From assembly GCA_964568075.1 (NCBI GenBank), contig CAZMOM010000008.1, positions 1 through 64,000 of the forward strand: a stretch of 64,000 nt of DNA. The letters are read 5' to 3'. The notes below the pieces were generated by a model. That model saw only the letters and a program-made list of their open reading frames with translations, did no database searches and was not told where the DNA came from. Within the stretch, counting starts at the first letter, position 1. The number at the start of each line of letters is the position of its first letter. The position numbers were made by a program, and so were the translations under genes. The stretch comes from MnTg04 sp964568075. Lineage in GTDB: Bacteria > Pseudomonadota > Gammaproteobacteria > Steroidobacterales > MnTg04. This document shows, piece after piece, positions 1 to 8,718 of the stretch.

Positions 1-94
1 TCTTCGCAATAGCCAGCTATTACGTGCGCTTCGCGCCTTGAATCTGAACATTTTGGACCACAATCTACTTCGCCCATGAACGGATCAGAGCTTC

Positions 95-170
95 CTTAGT
101 TGTATGTACTGGGTATTTCACCGGTATTTCGATAAATTAATAACAAAAGGACCGGCACAAAATTGCGAGT
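95..170. repeat. Dispersed palindromic intergenic repeat, copy 1 (degenerate)
   Basis: This copy shares the central block 'tttcaccgg.atttcgata' and the right arm 'ggaccggcac.aaatt' with four better copies at 4013, 51145, 55041 and 61170. Its left arm is eroded. It lies in non-coding sequence and has no coding capacity of its own. The element has no transposase, so it is best described as a MITE- or REP-like repeat. Confidence 0.6.
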
Positions 171-393
171 TCTTTGATAAGCGACATGGCGCACCTGGCC
201 GTGCATCGGCCGAGTCCTCTCATCTCAATACCCAAAGCATGGCTCCCCATCAGGGTCATATGTCTAGTTTCCTCCCAGATTTTCGTCAGGAACTTTTCGC
301 GAGCACCAATGAGCGGAGGAGGCAGCGCATGTCCGCATTGGGAGGCCGCCCGGTCCCCGCCTTCGAAAGGCGGCGTCTGGTCAGCATCTCTTG

Positions 394-2397
394 TCACAGC
401 GTCTCGCGGGTCGCTCGCCACTCCACCAGGATCTCATCCCGGCGCTTCAGCACGGGGCGCAACTGGTCGCGCACCAGCAGGTCCCCGAGATTTGCCTTTA
501 GCTGCTCGTAGGTCAGTGCCTCCAGGCGCCGCTCCAGTTCCGCCGATAGCTGCACCCTGACGTTGCCGATGTCCTTCGGTTTTCCGGTATGGGTGCGAAA
601 GGTGCGCGAGTTATCGATCAGGACCAAGGTCGCTCCCGCCTCGATGTACTGCACGTGCTGCAGGGTCCGATCCTCATCGTAAACCAGCATGTCGAATACC
701 ATCATCAGATCCCACTGGTCTGGCAACTCTGCGTCGTAAATCGGGCAATAGCCGGGGAGATTGACGCCCTGTTCCTGTCGCTCCAGCTCGTTGACCAGCC
801 CCTCCACCCAAAACTGCAGGGCGCCTTCCTTGCCATCCACCCGGCGCAGCACTGTTACCGGTATCATATTCAGGCCCAGTAGACGGTCGAGCCGGTAGGC
901 GGCGACGCGATTGTGATAACGGTCGGAGTCGTTGATGAGCCGCAGCTGCTTTCGCCGGTTACCCGCTTCTATTGGCGTCGCCTCGCTGGAGAAAATCGCG
1001 TGGATCTCCAAACCGTCGCGCCGCAACGTAAGCTTTCGTGGACGCGTGACACCCTCTCCCACATCTTCGGACGCCACGATCGGCGCAGTACGCAGGAAGT
1101 CCTCCAGCTGGTCGTCCGTCATCGCATCGGGCCGCCAGCCGACACGCCGCGGGGTGGGCTGTGGCTCCTCGGTGGCGCCCGTGTCTCCGTAAAGCACACG
1201 GACCTGGCCCTGCTCGAGGATCAAAGCCGAGGCGCGGCCGCCGTAGACCTCGCCGAGCATGCCGGTATCCAGCAGGATGACTTTGCCATCTAGCAGGGTA
1301 TAGACGCGATTGTCGAGGAGGTTGGTGGTATGTCCCGCCACGACGCGTCGTGCCTGCAGCCGCTCGAGACCCGCCTCGATCACATCGCTCTCGGTCAGCG
1401 GATTACACAAGGCCATCTTCCGGTACCTCACGGGGCCGTTCAGATTGTGTATCGGAGCCTGCTCGAGCTGCACCAGATGCTCGATGGCCGCGGCGAGGTC
1501 CGGACTTGGCTGGGCGAGAGCTGTCAGGGCCGCACGCGCGATGGCCGGTCGCTCGACGAACGGTGTGCCCGGTTCCAGCAGGCCCGATTCGATCAGCTGA
1601 CGCCAGACCTCGATGTATTTCAGCAGATCTGCGCGCATGCGCTTGTTGAACTCGTCGCCCCCGAGCTTCGCAGCTAGCCCGGTCAGGCCGCCATGCAGGA
1701 AAACTGTGTCGTTGATTACAATGAGTACGGGAAACCCGAGCAGCCAGCTACCGTAGTGCCCCCGGGGCGCGAAGGCTGCCTGGTGTCCGAAATAGCCAGG
1801 CGGATAACGCTCGTCGAAACGCGCCTTCTTTTCCTCTGTGGTTTCTTTTGCTGGTGTCTCGGCCTGCCCTTCCAAAGGACCAGTCTGCTGCATGCGTGCA
1901 GATCGTTCCCAGGCGCGCTCACGGATGCCGTCCGGCTCCTCGTCGGCAAAGGCCGCGAACTCCTCGGACGAGGTTTCGTGATTCTCGCCAGTCAAGTTCA
2001 TGACTTCGTGATTCCCGAGCGTTACATGCACTCGGCCGCCCGCCGCACGCGCTTCCTGCTGCAAGCGCATCAGCAAGTCCATGACCTTGCGAGAATGGGC
2101 CCCCCGGTCCACCAGATCACCGAGGCTCACGAGGTGCGTGGTGTCGCCGGACCAGTGTAGGTCGTGGTCGAGCACCTCGGCGGCCTGCAGCAACTCGACC
2201 AGAGAATCATAGGCACCGTGCACATCGGCAAAGGCGACTACCCGGTCGACACCGGTCCAGCGCCACTGGACGTCTGGCGATGGCCCGGCCGGCGCCGTGC
2301 CCGCTGCGGTTCCGAGTACCATCAGCGCCGCGCTGAGCCGGAGTCGGCGCGCCCAACGCCTAGAAGGGAGGATTCTGAATTGAAGCTGCTGGCTCAT
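394..2397 (-). CDS. Exported metallophosphoesterase fused to a Fam20/HipA-like kinase domain
   Basis: About 667 residues from the chosen ATG. The frame stays open further upstream, but that extension looks non-coding, whereas this ATG gives an Arg-rich n-region and a hydrophobic stretch (about 18-37) typical of a signal peptide. Residues 50-400 form a calcineurin-like phosphoesterase: the metal motifs D58-x-H60, GD94xxDR and GNH130E are visible, with later His residues in FLHGG and VAGHT. The C-terminal third (about 460-660) resembles atypical kinases of the Fam20/HipA/PI3K type: a paired 'AAYRLDRLLGL' and 'PVTVLRRV' region, then 'DEDR' and 'IDNSRTF', matching the usual D-R...D-N motif, although the Asn expected shortly after DR is not obvious. 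The reactions and substrates are unknown. The combination of phosphatase and kinase folds in one exported protein is notable. The family call for the N-terminus is firm and for the C-terminus moderate. Confidence 0.8.
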   Translation of the reverse strand: MSQQLQFRILPSRRWARRLRLSAALMVLGTAAGTAPAGPSPDVQWRWTGVDRVVAFADVHGAYDSLVELLQAAEVLDHDLHWSGDTTHLVSLGDLVDRGAHSRKVMDLLMRLQQEARAAGGRVHVTLGNHEVMNLTGENHETSSEEFAAFADEEPDGIRERAWERSARMQQTGPLEGQAETPAKETTEEKKARFDERYPPGYFGHQAAFAPRGHYGSWLLGFPVLIVINDTVFLHGGLTGLAAKLGGDEFNKRMRADLLKYIEVWRQLIESGLLEPGTPFVERPAIARAALTALAQPSPDLAAAIEHLVQLEQAPIHNLNGPVRYRKMALCNPLTESDVIEAGLERLQARRVVAGHTTNLLDNRVYTLLDGKVILLDTGMLGEVYGGRASALILEQGQVRVLYGDTGATEEPQPTPRRVGWRPDAMTDDQLEDFLRTAPIVASEDVGEGVTRPRKLTLRRDGLEIHAIFSSEATPIEAGNRRKQLRLINDSDRYHNRVAAYRLDRLLGLNMIPVTVLRRVDGKEGALQFWVEGLVNELERQEQGVNLPGYCPIYDAELPDQWDLMMVFDMLVYDEDRTLQHVQYIEAGATLVLIDNSRTFRTHTGKPKDIGNVRVQLSAELERRLEALTYEQLKANLGDLLVRDQLRPVLKRRDEILVEWRATRETL

Positions 2398-2637
2398 CGT
2401 GCTCTGGAACCCGCTTGCAGGGTCGTCGGTTTGCCCCGACGTACCGGTGTAGGCCGGGTCAATCGTGCGGAATTTGCCAAAGGAACGACAGCGGCCCAAA
2501 GCCTCGCTACGGTGGCGGTCGGGAAGAGCCCCGGTGCGTCCGCACGAACTCACAGCAATCGAGAGACGGCGCAACGACCTACCTGATGCTGTTGTCGGCT
2601 GGCTCTGGAGCGGCGGCGCACGCGAGCCAGACACCAG

Positions 2638-3045
2638 TTATTTTGCTGGCCGGCCACTGGGCAACCGACCATCGCTGCGTGCTTTGAGGTACGCGTACAA
2701 GGCGTCTATCCTGTCGTTGATATTGGGGTTGTCCTTGAACCCGGGCATGACACTCGTCTGACTCCGTGTTCCTTCCAGAGTCACGCGCACAAATGACGCA
2801 TAGTCGTCGACAGCCGCGTTACCGCTGACAAGATTTGGTGCAAAGCTGCCGCCCCGACCGTCCTGGCCATGGCAGTGATTGCAGGATGAATGATACGTGC
2901 GCCACCCGATGTAGGTTTGCTTATCCACCAGGCACTGGTCTGCGGTTTTGGCATCTGACTGACACTGAACCACGTACGTAGGCGCGGATCCAGCAAACGC
3001 AGACAAGGTCGCGGCCATCAGCAAACTCAGGCAAATTCCACGCAT
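2638..3045 (-). CDS. Periplasmic monoheme c-type cytochrome, XoxG-like paralogue
   Basis: A signal peptide (about 1-19) is followed by a single heme site CNHCH and a likely distal Met in 'SVMPGF'. It aligns closely with the xoxG cytochrome at 21005: both contain 'TYIGWRT.H..C..CH', 'FAP.LV', 'KDNPN' and end 'AYLKARSDG.LP.GRP'. It is therefore a candidate electron acceptor for a PQQ dehydrogenase. A GGAGG sequence precedes the start. That sequence is ideally spaced for a TTG at 3051 and a little far from the ATG at 3045, so the start is uncertain by two codons. No dehydrogenase lies beside it; its neighbours are two kinase-like genes. Confidence 0.85.
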   Translation of the reverse strand: MRGICLSLLMAATLSAFAGSAPTYVVQCQSDAKTADQCLVDKQTYIGWRTYHSSCNHCHGQDGRGGSFAPNLVSGNAAVDDYASFVRVTLEGTRSQTSVMPGFKDNPNINDRIDALYAYLKARSDGRLPSGRPAK

Positions 3046-3156
3046 ATGCAATCTTTTCCTCCCGCTACAAGAATAGTATCATCCGCAATGCTCTGAGGAA
3101 TAGTAGGGGCATACTCAGGTAGTTGTTTGACGCTACAGGTGGAGAGTTTTTCTACA

Positions 3157-3987
3157 GTGACAATCAACAAAACTTTGCCGCATATCTTCTTCTTACTTTG
3201 GGTTGGCCAGATCGCATCGAGCGAATGCTACGCACAAGACCTGCCTGCGGATTCTGCCATCAAGGTACTTCAAGAGCGGATCGAACGTCGCTTCGACGTA
3301 CTCGATGAGCTGCGAAAAGACGCGAGTTTTGTTGAAAGCATAGGGAAGAGCCTCAAGCACGGCGAGCGAGATGGAGCGATGACCTACGCCATTTTGCTGG
3401 TTGACACCAAGGACGGAAAGATGGCGATAAAGATCTATAAGCCGGAACACCGTGAGGAGGATCTCGCCATGTCGTTGGTCCTCAACCAATACCTTGGTGA
3501 GCTGGGTTTAGCGCCAAAGCTCTATGGCTATGTTCCACGAGAACAAACGGCGAAGATCCTGAGTGAAAAGTTGGGACGTGACTCTACCGACGGCTCGTTC
3601 TCCTTCGCCATATTGATGGAGGTCATCGACGGTGCCTGGCAATTCAAACGCGATAACTATGTACCGCAGGAACTCAAGACATGGGATCTGACAGCTCTGG
3701 TTGAGCGCATCATGTTCTTTCAGCGCACGCTCGATGCGCTAAGAATCAAAGCGAACGATATACAGTATTTGATTTCGCGTAGCGGAGAAATCTATCTGAT
3801 AGATTGTGACCATTTCAACTGGATATCACCGCAAAACGAGCTCTGGGGATATTCGGCCCCCTTTACGATCCAGAAGGAAGATTTCGCCCGTCTGCAAGCC
3901 AGATACGGCGATAGCCCGATCCCGGTAAAGAACGACTTCTTGTTTGATATCGAGTATCTGCAGCGGATCTTTGCAGAAAATCAGTAG
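3157..3987 (+). CDS. Exported protein with a degenerate kinase-like fold
   Basis: The GTG start at 3157 is chosen because AGGTGGAG lies about 10 bases upstream and the product then begins with a signal peptide ending near 'ECYAQD'; an upstream TTG at 3127 lacks this. The middle of the protein looks like a protein-kinase or aminoglycoside-kinase fold: 'GKMAIKIYKPE' (Lys candidate), 'FAILMEVIDG' (hinge), then 'DIQYLISRSGEIYLIDCDHF', which resembles the catalytic and metal-binding loop. The classic HRD/HxD loop is not clear, so activity is uncertain. Its substrate is unknown. It stands close to the phosphatase-kinase fusion at 394-2397 but on the opposite strand. Confidence 0.65.
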   Translation: MTINKTLPHIFFLLWVGQIASSECYAQDLPADSAIKVLQERIERRFDVLDELRKDASFVESIGKSLKHGERDGAMTYAILLVDTKDGKMAIKIYKPEHREEDLAMSLVLNQYLGELGLAPKLYGYVPREQTAKILSEKLGRDSTDGSFSFAILMEVIDGAWQFKRDNYVPQELKTWDLTALVERIMFFQRTLDALRIKANDIQYLISRSGEIYLIDCDHFNWISPQNELWGYSAPFTIQKEDFARLQARYGDSPIPVKNDFLFDIEYLQRIFAENQ

Positions 3988-4012
3988 CTAACACCGAACT
4001 CTATCCGACGAT

Positions 4013-4118
4013 GGTGCCGGTCGTTAAGTTATTAAGTTTTTAAGTTGATTGCACCAGGTATCTCCCCCGAAATTTCGATAACCAAATAACTTAACGACCG
4101 ACACGAAATTCCGGCACC
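4013..4118. repeat. Dispersed palindromic intergenic repeat, copy 2 (most symmetrical)
   Basis: The ends are GGTGCCGG and CCGGCACC. Inside, CGGTCGTTAAGTTATT pairs perfectly with AATAACTTAACGACCG (16 bp). The centre 'ggtatct.ccc.gaaatttcgata' is shared with the other copies. It lies between the kinase-like gene and the yeiH-type gene. It has no ORF. Confidence 0.85.
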
Positions 4119-4189
4119 TATTAATGGCCGCTCCCGTTCATTACTAGTACGCTTCTCGCTGTTGCGAAAAAAACTATAGGGTAATCGTT

Positions 4190-5245
4190 ATGCGGATACT
4201 GCCCGGACTGGTGCTTGCTCTGACCCTGGCCCTCGGGGGCCGGTACCTGTCCGAGTTGATCGGCGTAACCTGGATGGGGCTGCCAAAAAGCCCGATCAGC
4301 GCCATCATGATGGCGATCCTGCTCGGCATCCTGATCCGCAACACCATCGGTCTGTCTGCAACGTTTCAGCCGGGGGTGCGCTTCGGTCTGCTTCGCGTAC
4401 TCCGAGCCGGAATCGTCTTGCTAGGAATCCGTCTCAGTCTTGGCCAGGTCGGCGAAATCGGGCTGCAGAGTCTGCCGGTGATCATCGGTTGTATTTCAGC
4501 CGCGCTGCTGATCGTGACCTACTTCGGGCGTAAACTGGGGCTCAGCGGTAAGCTCGGTACCCTGATTGCAGTCGGTACCAGCATTTGCGGTGCGACCGCG
4601 ATTGTCGCAACGGCGCCGGCTATCGGCGCGCGCGATGACGAGGTCGCTTATTCCGTCGCCTGCATCACGCTGTTCGGTGTCGTTGCCATGCTGGTCTATC
4701 CGTTCGCCGCCCACCTGATATTCGCGGCCGACCCATTCGCCAGCGGTCTGTTTCTCGGCACCGCGGTACACGAGACTGCACAGGTCGCCGGCGCCGGCCT
4801 CGTCTATCAGCAGTATTACAACGACCCGCAGGCCCTCGATGTCGCCACGGTCACGAAGCTCGTGCGCAACCTCGGGATGCTGATCGTCATCCCGCTGATG
4901 AGCATCGCGTACCATCGAAGCGCAACAGACACCGGCGAAGTACCGAGGTGGTGGACGATGATCCCTTTGTTCGTCGTCGGATTCGCCTGCATGAGCCTGC
5001 TGAGAACGATCGGCGACCTGGGTGAGCCGGCGCTGGGCTTCCTGCAACTGGAACAGTGGCATGATTTTGTTACTTACACGAAAAAGGCAGCGGAAATCTT
5101 CCTGGCGGTCGCCATGGCTTCAGTCGGGCTGGGTACCAGCATTAAAGGATTGAGGAGTATTGGCATGAAACCGTTGGCCGTCGGGCTGTTTTCCGCGCTA
5201 TTGGTCGGTGGCGTCAGTGTATTGCTTATCAGCATCTTGTATTGA
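4190..5245 (+). CDS. YeiH/UPF0324 family membrane protein (putative sulfate exporter)
   Basis: A 351-residue protein of about 9-10 hydrophobic segments. It contains the family signature 'GTSICGATAIVATAPAI' near residue 130 and 'LGTAVHETAQVAGAG', both typical of the YeiH (UPF0324) group. Members are annotated as putative sulfate exporters, but transport has rarely been shown. The gene stands alone: repeat copy 2 is upstream and a duplicated methyltransferase fragment is downstream. Family assignment is firm; the substrate is inferred from annotation of relatives only. Confidence 0.88.
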   Translation: MRILPGLVLALTLALGGRYLSELIGVTWMGLPKSPISAIMMAILLGILIRNTIGLSATFQPGVRFGLLRVLRAGIVLLGIRLSLGQVGEIGLQSLPVIIGCISAALLIVTYFGRKLGLSGKLGTLIAVGTSICGATAIVATAPAIGARDDEVAYSVACITLFGVVAMLVYPFAAHLIFAADPFASGLFLGTAVHETAQVAGAGLVYQQYYNDPQALDVATVTKLVRNLGMLIVIPLMSIAYHRSATDTGEVPRWWTMIPLFVVGFACMSLLRTIGDLGEPALGFLQLEQWHDFVTYTKKAAEIFLAVAMASVGLGTSIKGLRSIGMKPLAVGLFSALLVGGVSVLLISILY

Positions 5246-5263
5246 TCGCGTGACCAGACGATC

Positions 5264-5420
5264 CCGGAATATTGCCGGGGTCAGTGCGGCGCTAGCGCAA
5301 GTGAAATCGGTCGCGGTACGAAACGCTTTGGCGTAGTCAGCTCTGCGCGTTAAACCGGGTCAAGGATCTGAAATCTTGTAATATTTCCGATTCATCGCTC
5401 TCTTTTTTGAGGACCCAGAA
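5264..5420 (-). pseudogene. Duplicated fragment: tail of a methyltransferase gene plus 3' flank
   Basis: Positions 5302-5420 match 55178-55296 with 7 differences in 119 bases and no gaps. Homology continues more weakly (about 70%) out to 5264/55141. The partner covers the last ~24 codons and 3' flank of the methyltransferase gene at 55219-56058. On the minus strand this copy still reads 'FWVLKKESDESE', then 'LQD.RSLTRFN', before ending at a different stop (5337). The rest of the gene is absent. Confidence 0.8.
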
Positions 5421-5918
5421 AAAGAAACCAGAACTAAAGGTCAATTTAGCGCTGACCGTTAGCCACTGTTTCTTCGCCAGGGGCGCACAGGGGGGTGCAC
5501 AGCCGCTGATCAGGACTCCTGTCGGCCCCGTTTTTTTTGACTACGAGACAGAAAGCACGTCTGGCACACGTACATGGTCCAGGGCGGTCCGCTATAGGTA
5601 CCGAGCGTTTGACACCACTTAACTTGCCAATACCTTCAAGGAGAGAGTTTATCGACCAAACGCCCTGTTGAGCTGCTCGTGACCTGGAGCGAAAGCTGCC
5701 GAGTTTTCGGGATTACTGCGACGATCAGCGAACCCACCACGCCCAGGACGGTATCACGCCCAGCGAAAAATCCGGGAAGATGCTACCGAAGCTTGCAAAT
5801 CCGGATGATTTGCACTGGCGTTCTCACTGTCGAGGCTTAATCCGGCAGCCCGTCGCTGCGTGAATATTAATTCGCCACAGACACCTCGCCGCAGGTCTTC
5901 CCCCTCGTGGCTCCGTCT
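5421..5918. other. Intergenic, no gene recognised
   Basis: Short open frames occur on both strands, but none has a ribosome binding site together with a recognisable protein. A C8-T run near 5530 and GC-rich palindromes are present without clear meaning. It lies downstream of the convergently ending formate dehydrogenase gene and the fragment at 5264-5420. Confidence 0.5.
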
Positions 5919-7142
5919 TTATTTCCCGGTCTTAAACTTGGCGGCCTCATCCGATCCGCCGGTGGCGTCTCCCTCGCTGTATGCGTGTGCACCCGCTCCC
6001 GCCAGTTTCCCGCCTTGCACGATCAGATATTCATCCCTTATCGGTTTACCATCAAACCAGCACTCCAGAATCTCCCTGACACCCGCGGCGTATCGTGCCT
6101 GAGCCGAAAGCGACGTTCCGGACGTGTGCGGTGTCATCGCGTGGTGGGGCATACTCCTCCACGGATGGTCCTTGGGCGGTGGCTGCGGGAACCACACGTC
6201 GCCAGCATAGCCCGCCAGCTGACCGCTCTCCAGCGCTTTTGCGATGGCGTCCCGATCGCAGATTTTTCCTCGGGCCGTATTGACGATATAGGAACCACGC
6301 TTCATCTTGTTGATCAATTTCTCGTCAAAAAGGTGTTCTGTCTCCGGATGAAGCGGGCAGTGAATGCTCAACACGTCGCTAACCTGCGCCAACGATTCCA
6401 CATCCTCGTGAAAGGTAAGCCCCAGCTCTTTTTCGACCTCGGCCGATAGCCTGTGGCGATCAGTGTAGTGCAGTTCCACGTCAAACGGCTTCATGCGCTT
6501 GAGCACCGCCAATCCAATGCGCCCGGAGGCGAGGATGCCGATGCTCATTCCTTCGACATCGTACGATCTGGACACTGCGTCGGCTATGTTCCAGCCACCT
6601 TTTACTACCCAGCCGTACTGCGGGATGTAGTCGCGCACAAGCGCCAGGATCATCATGACGGTGTGCTCCGAAACACTGATGCTATTGCAAAAGGTGACCT
6701 CGCACACTGTCATATTTCTGTCGATCGCTGCCTGCAGATCGACATGGTCCGAGCCGATCCCGGCCGTGATCGCCATCTTCAGGTCGGTAGCCTTCGCAAT
6801 CCGTTCGGCGGTCAGGTACGCGGGCCAAAATGGCTGAGAAATCACGATGTCAGCGTCAACCAGTTCCTTCTCGAACACCGAATTCGGGCCGTCCTTGTCG
6901 GACATCACGACGAACTTGTGACCGCGATCTTCAAGAAAACTGCGTAATCCAAGCTCCCCTGTGACACAACCGAGGAGGTCGCCAGGAGAAAAATCGATAG
7001 CACTTGGCGAAGGCATCGACTGTCCGTCTGGATATGCCGTCAGCGTTGGCACGCTATCGCGCGCATATTTCGGTGGGTAGCCTCCTGCAGGATCATCATA
7101 AAGTACGCATACAATCTTGCTTTTCTCGTTAGACCCGCTCAT
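5919..7142 (-). CDS. fdh: NAD-dependent formate dehydrogenase
   Basis: A 407-residue single-subunit formate dehydrogenase of the D-2-hydroxyacid dehydrogenase family, oxidising formate to CO2 with reduction of NAD+. Nearly every landmark of the Pseudomonas-type enzyme is present: 'VLYDDP.GGYP', 'SGDKDGP/FWPAYLT', 'TAGIGSDHVDL', the Rossmann loop 'ASGRIG', 'HCPLHPETEH', 'NTARGK..DRDA', 'AGYAGDVWFPQP.PKDHPWR' and the catalytic His in 'MTPHTSGT'. The start is set by AGGAGA seven bases upstream of the ATG. It is the last step of the C1 oxidation route encoded in this window. Its 5' leader (7218-7264) shares a motif with the leader at 44817-44861. Confidence 0.97.
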   Translation of the reverse strand: MSGSNEKSKIVCVLYDDPAGGYPPKYARDSVPTLTAYPDGQSMPSPSAIDFSPGDLLGCVTGELGLRSFLEDRGHKFVVMSDKDGPNSVFEKELVDADIVISQPFWPAYLTAERIAKATDLKMAITAGIGSDHVDLQAAIDRNMTVCEVTFCNSISVSEHTVMMILALVRDYIPQYGWVVKGGWNIADAVSRSYDVEGMSIGILASGRIGLAVLKRMKPFDVELHYTDRHRLSAEVEKELGLTFHEDVESLAQVSDVLSIHCPLHPETEHLFDEKLINKMKRGSYIVNTARGKICDRDAIAKALESGQLAGYAGDVWFPQPPPKDHPWRSMPHHAMTPHTSGTSLSAQARYAAGVREILECWFDGKPIRDEYLIVQGGKLAGAGAHAYSEGDATGGSDEAAKFKTGK

Positions 7143-7164
7143 TTTTCGATCTCCTATTGCCATG

Positions 7165-7270
7165 CCGTAGCCCGGCCATCTAAAGATCCTCCAGGGAGTC
7201 ATCCGTGGCTGCTCGTAGGAAGCGAGGACCCATGGCTATTGCGTCCTGATCTTTAGGGCGGGTTTGGATT
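7165..7270 (-). promoter_or_regulatory. Candidate structured leader of formate dehydrogenase (copy A)
   Basis: Read on the minus strand, the core (7264-7218) is 'AACCCGCCCTAAAGA', then 'GGACGCAATAGCCATGGGTC' and 'CTCGCTTCC'. The same order of blocks occurs upstream of the small ORF/DUF1097 unit at 44861-44817. The string GGACGCAA-AGCCA-GGGTC resembles the core of cyclic-di-GMP class I (GEMM) riboswitches, but the expected P1/P1b stems are poor here, so that identity is only a suggestion. It ends about 75 bases before the formate dehydrogenase start. Confidence 0.4.
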
Positions 7271-7683
7271 TATTGATGTTGCTTGTGACCCAAGTATAAG
7301 CTGGATGGTGGGTCTGAGGCGAATTAAAATATTAAAAACTATGTCACCGCAATATCCGAGACTTGCCAGCAGAGTCGTGAATGGTGCGTTGACCGAGTCG
7401 CGCGTGACCTGGCCATCCTGTTTATCCATCTGCTCGTATCGATCGCTCGGCCAGACGATTATCGCCGGGAAAAGTTCCGCCGGTGGTCCATGTCAGCTGC
7501 CAGGGGCAGCCTGCAGACTGATTCGCACCGGGCACAGGCGGCCAGGCCCGAAAAACACGGCCGTGCATTGGTAATTCATCTCGCCTCAGTAGCGATGCCG
7601 GATTTGTTGCTATCGGATACGAGTCAGTGGACAATAAATGATCCTACATACTAACCGGATAATTGATATATAGGATGGCTGAG

Positions 7684-8562
7684 ATGCGAAAACTAACTGT
7701 TCTTCTAGTGGTCCTGGCATTGACTGCGTGCGGTAAGACACCGACAGAAAGTAGTGAGTCGGCGACGAACGGGGCCTCCGACAACCGCCTCGAAGCCGTG
7801 TTAGACGCTCAATCCGAGACGATCAAAGCGCGCTACCAATATAGGCACCCCCAGGGAACAATCGACTTTTTCGGCGTCATGCCTGGCATGACCATTGTGG
7901 AGGTGCTTCCTGGTGGCGGTTGGTACACCAGGATTCTATTGCCGTTTCTCGGCAGGGACGGGCACCTGATCGGCGCTGATTACGCGCTAGACATGTATCC
8001 AAAATTTGGCTTTTACGATGATGAAATTCTGGCGGCAAAGAAGTCCTGGATTAGCGACTGGACGGCCGAGGCGGAGTCCTGGCGCGACGACGACAGTGCT
8101 TCTGTCTCGGCGTTTGTATTGGGATCAATGCCCGATGAACTTGCCGGCACGGTCGATGCTGTTTTGTTTATCCGTGCTCTGCACAATCTGAACCGATTTG
8201 AAGATGACGGCGGCTATTTGACAGCAGCGTTGGATGACGCGTACCGGGTATTGAAGCCCGGAGGCATCGTCGGTGTCGTGCAACATCTTAGCGACAACCA
8301 CATGCCAGACGAGTGGGCGGACGGCTCGAACGGCTATCTGAAAGAGCGGCTCGTCATCGCGCGAATGGAAGCTGCGGGCTTCGAGTTTTGGTCCGGAAGT
8401 GGCATTAATGCAAATGACAGGGACCAGCCCGGTGAAGAGGACTTCGTCTGGCGGTTACCGCCGACTCTCGCCGGCAGTGAGGACGACTCCGAGCTGCGAG
8501 TCGCAATGCAGGCTATCGGCGAGTCTAACCGAATGACGATGCTATTTCGAAAACCTGAGTGA
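7684..8562 (+). CDS. Lipoprotein with class I SAM-dependent methyltransferase fold
   Basis: The N-terminus is a lipoprotein signal with lipobox LTAC (Cys at about residue 16 from this ATG; an in-frame ATG at 7675 is an alternative). The rest has a Rossmann methyltransferase layout: motif I-like 'IVEVLPGGGWYTRIL', acidic 'IGADYA', motif 'VDAVLFIRALHNL' and 'AYRVLKPGGIVGVVQH'. Related proteins are predicted periplasmic or outer-membrane lipoproteins whose substrate is unknown. The 'GGGWYT' loop in place of GxGxG is normal for this group. It is a single gene between the formate dehydrogenase leader and a TonB receptor. Confidence 0.8.
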   Translation: MRKLTVLLVVLALTACGKTPTESSESATNGASDNRLEAVLDAQSETIKARYQYRHPQGTIDFFGVMPGMTIVEVLPGGGWYTRILLPFLGRDGHLIGADYALDMYPKFGFYDDEILAAKKSWISDWTAEAESWRDDDSASVSAFVLGSMPDELAGTVDAVLFIRALHNLNRFEDDGGYLTAALDDAYRVLKPGGIVGVVQHLSDNHMPDEWADGSNGYLKERLVIARMEAAGFEFWSGSGINANDRDQPGEEDFVWRLPPTLAGSEDDSELRVAMQAIGESNRMTMLFRKPE

Positions 8563-8718
8563 ACGACGTCGCAGGTGCTGGGCGTTAGCAAGTTTTGCAG
8601 TCAAAAAACCTAGGTGGGTTTGGTGATTCAATGCTACGACCGCATGGCTGACGGTCTATTTTTTGCAGTTTCCGTCGGTTATTTGGTCGTACCATGAAAG
8701 TTGTTTTCAGCTGACTGC

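Noticed and set aside
5407..5622. Plus-strand open frame starting in the duplicated segment
   Set aside because: It begins inside sequence that is coding on the other strand at the duplicate (55.2 kb) and has no recognisable product.
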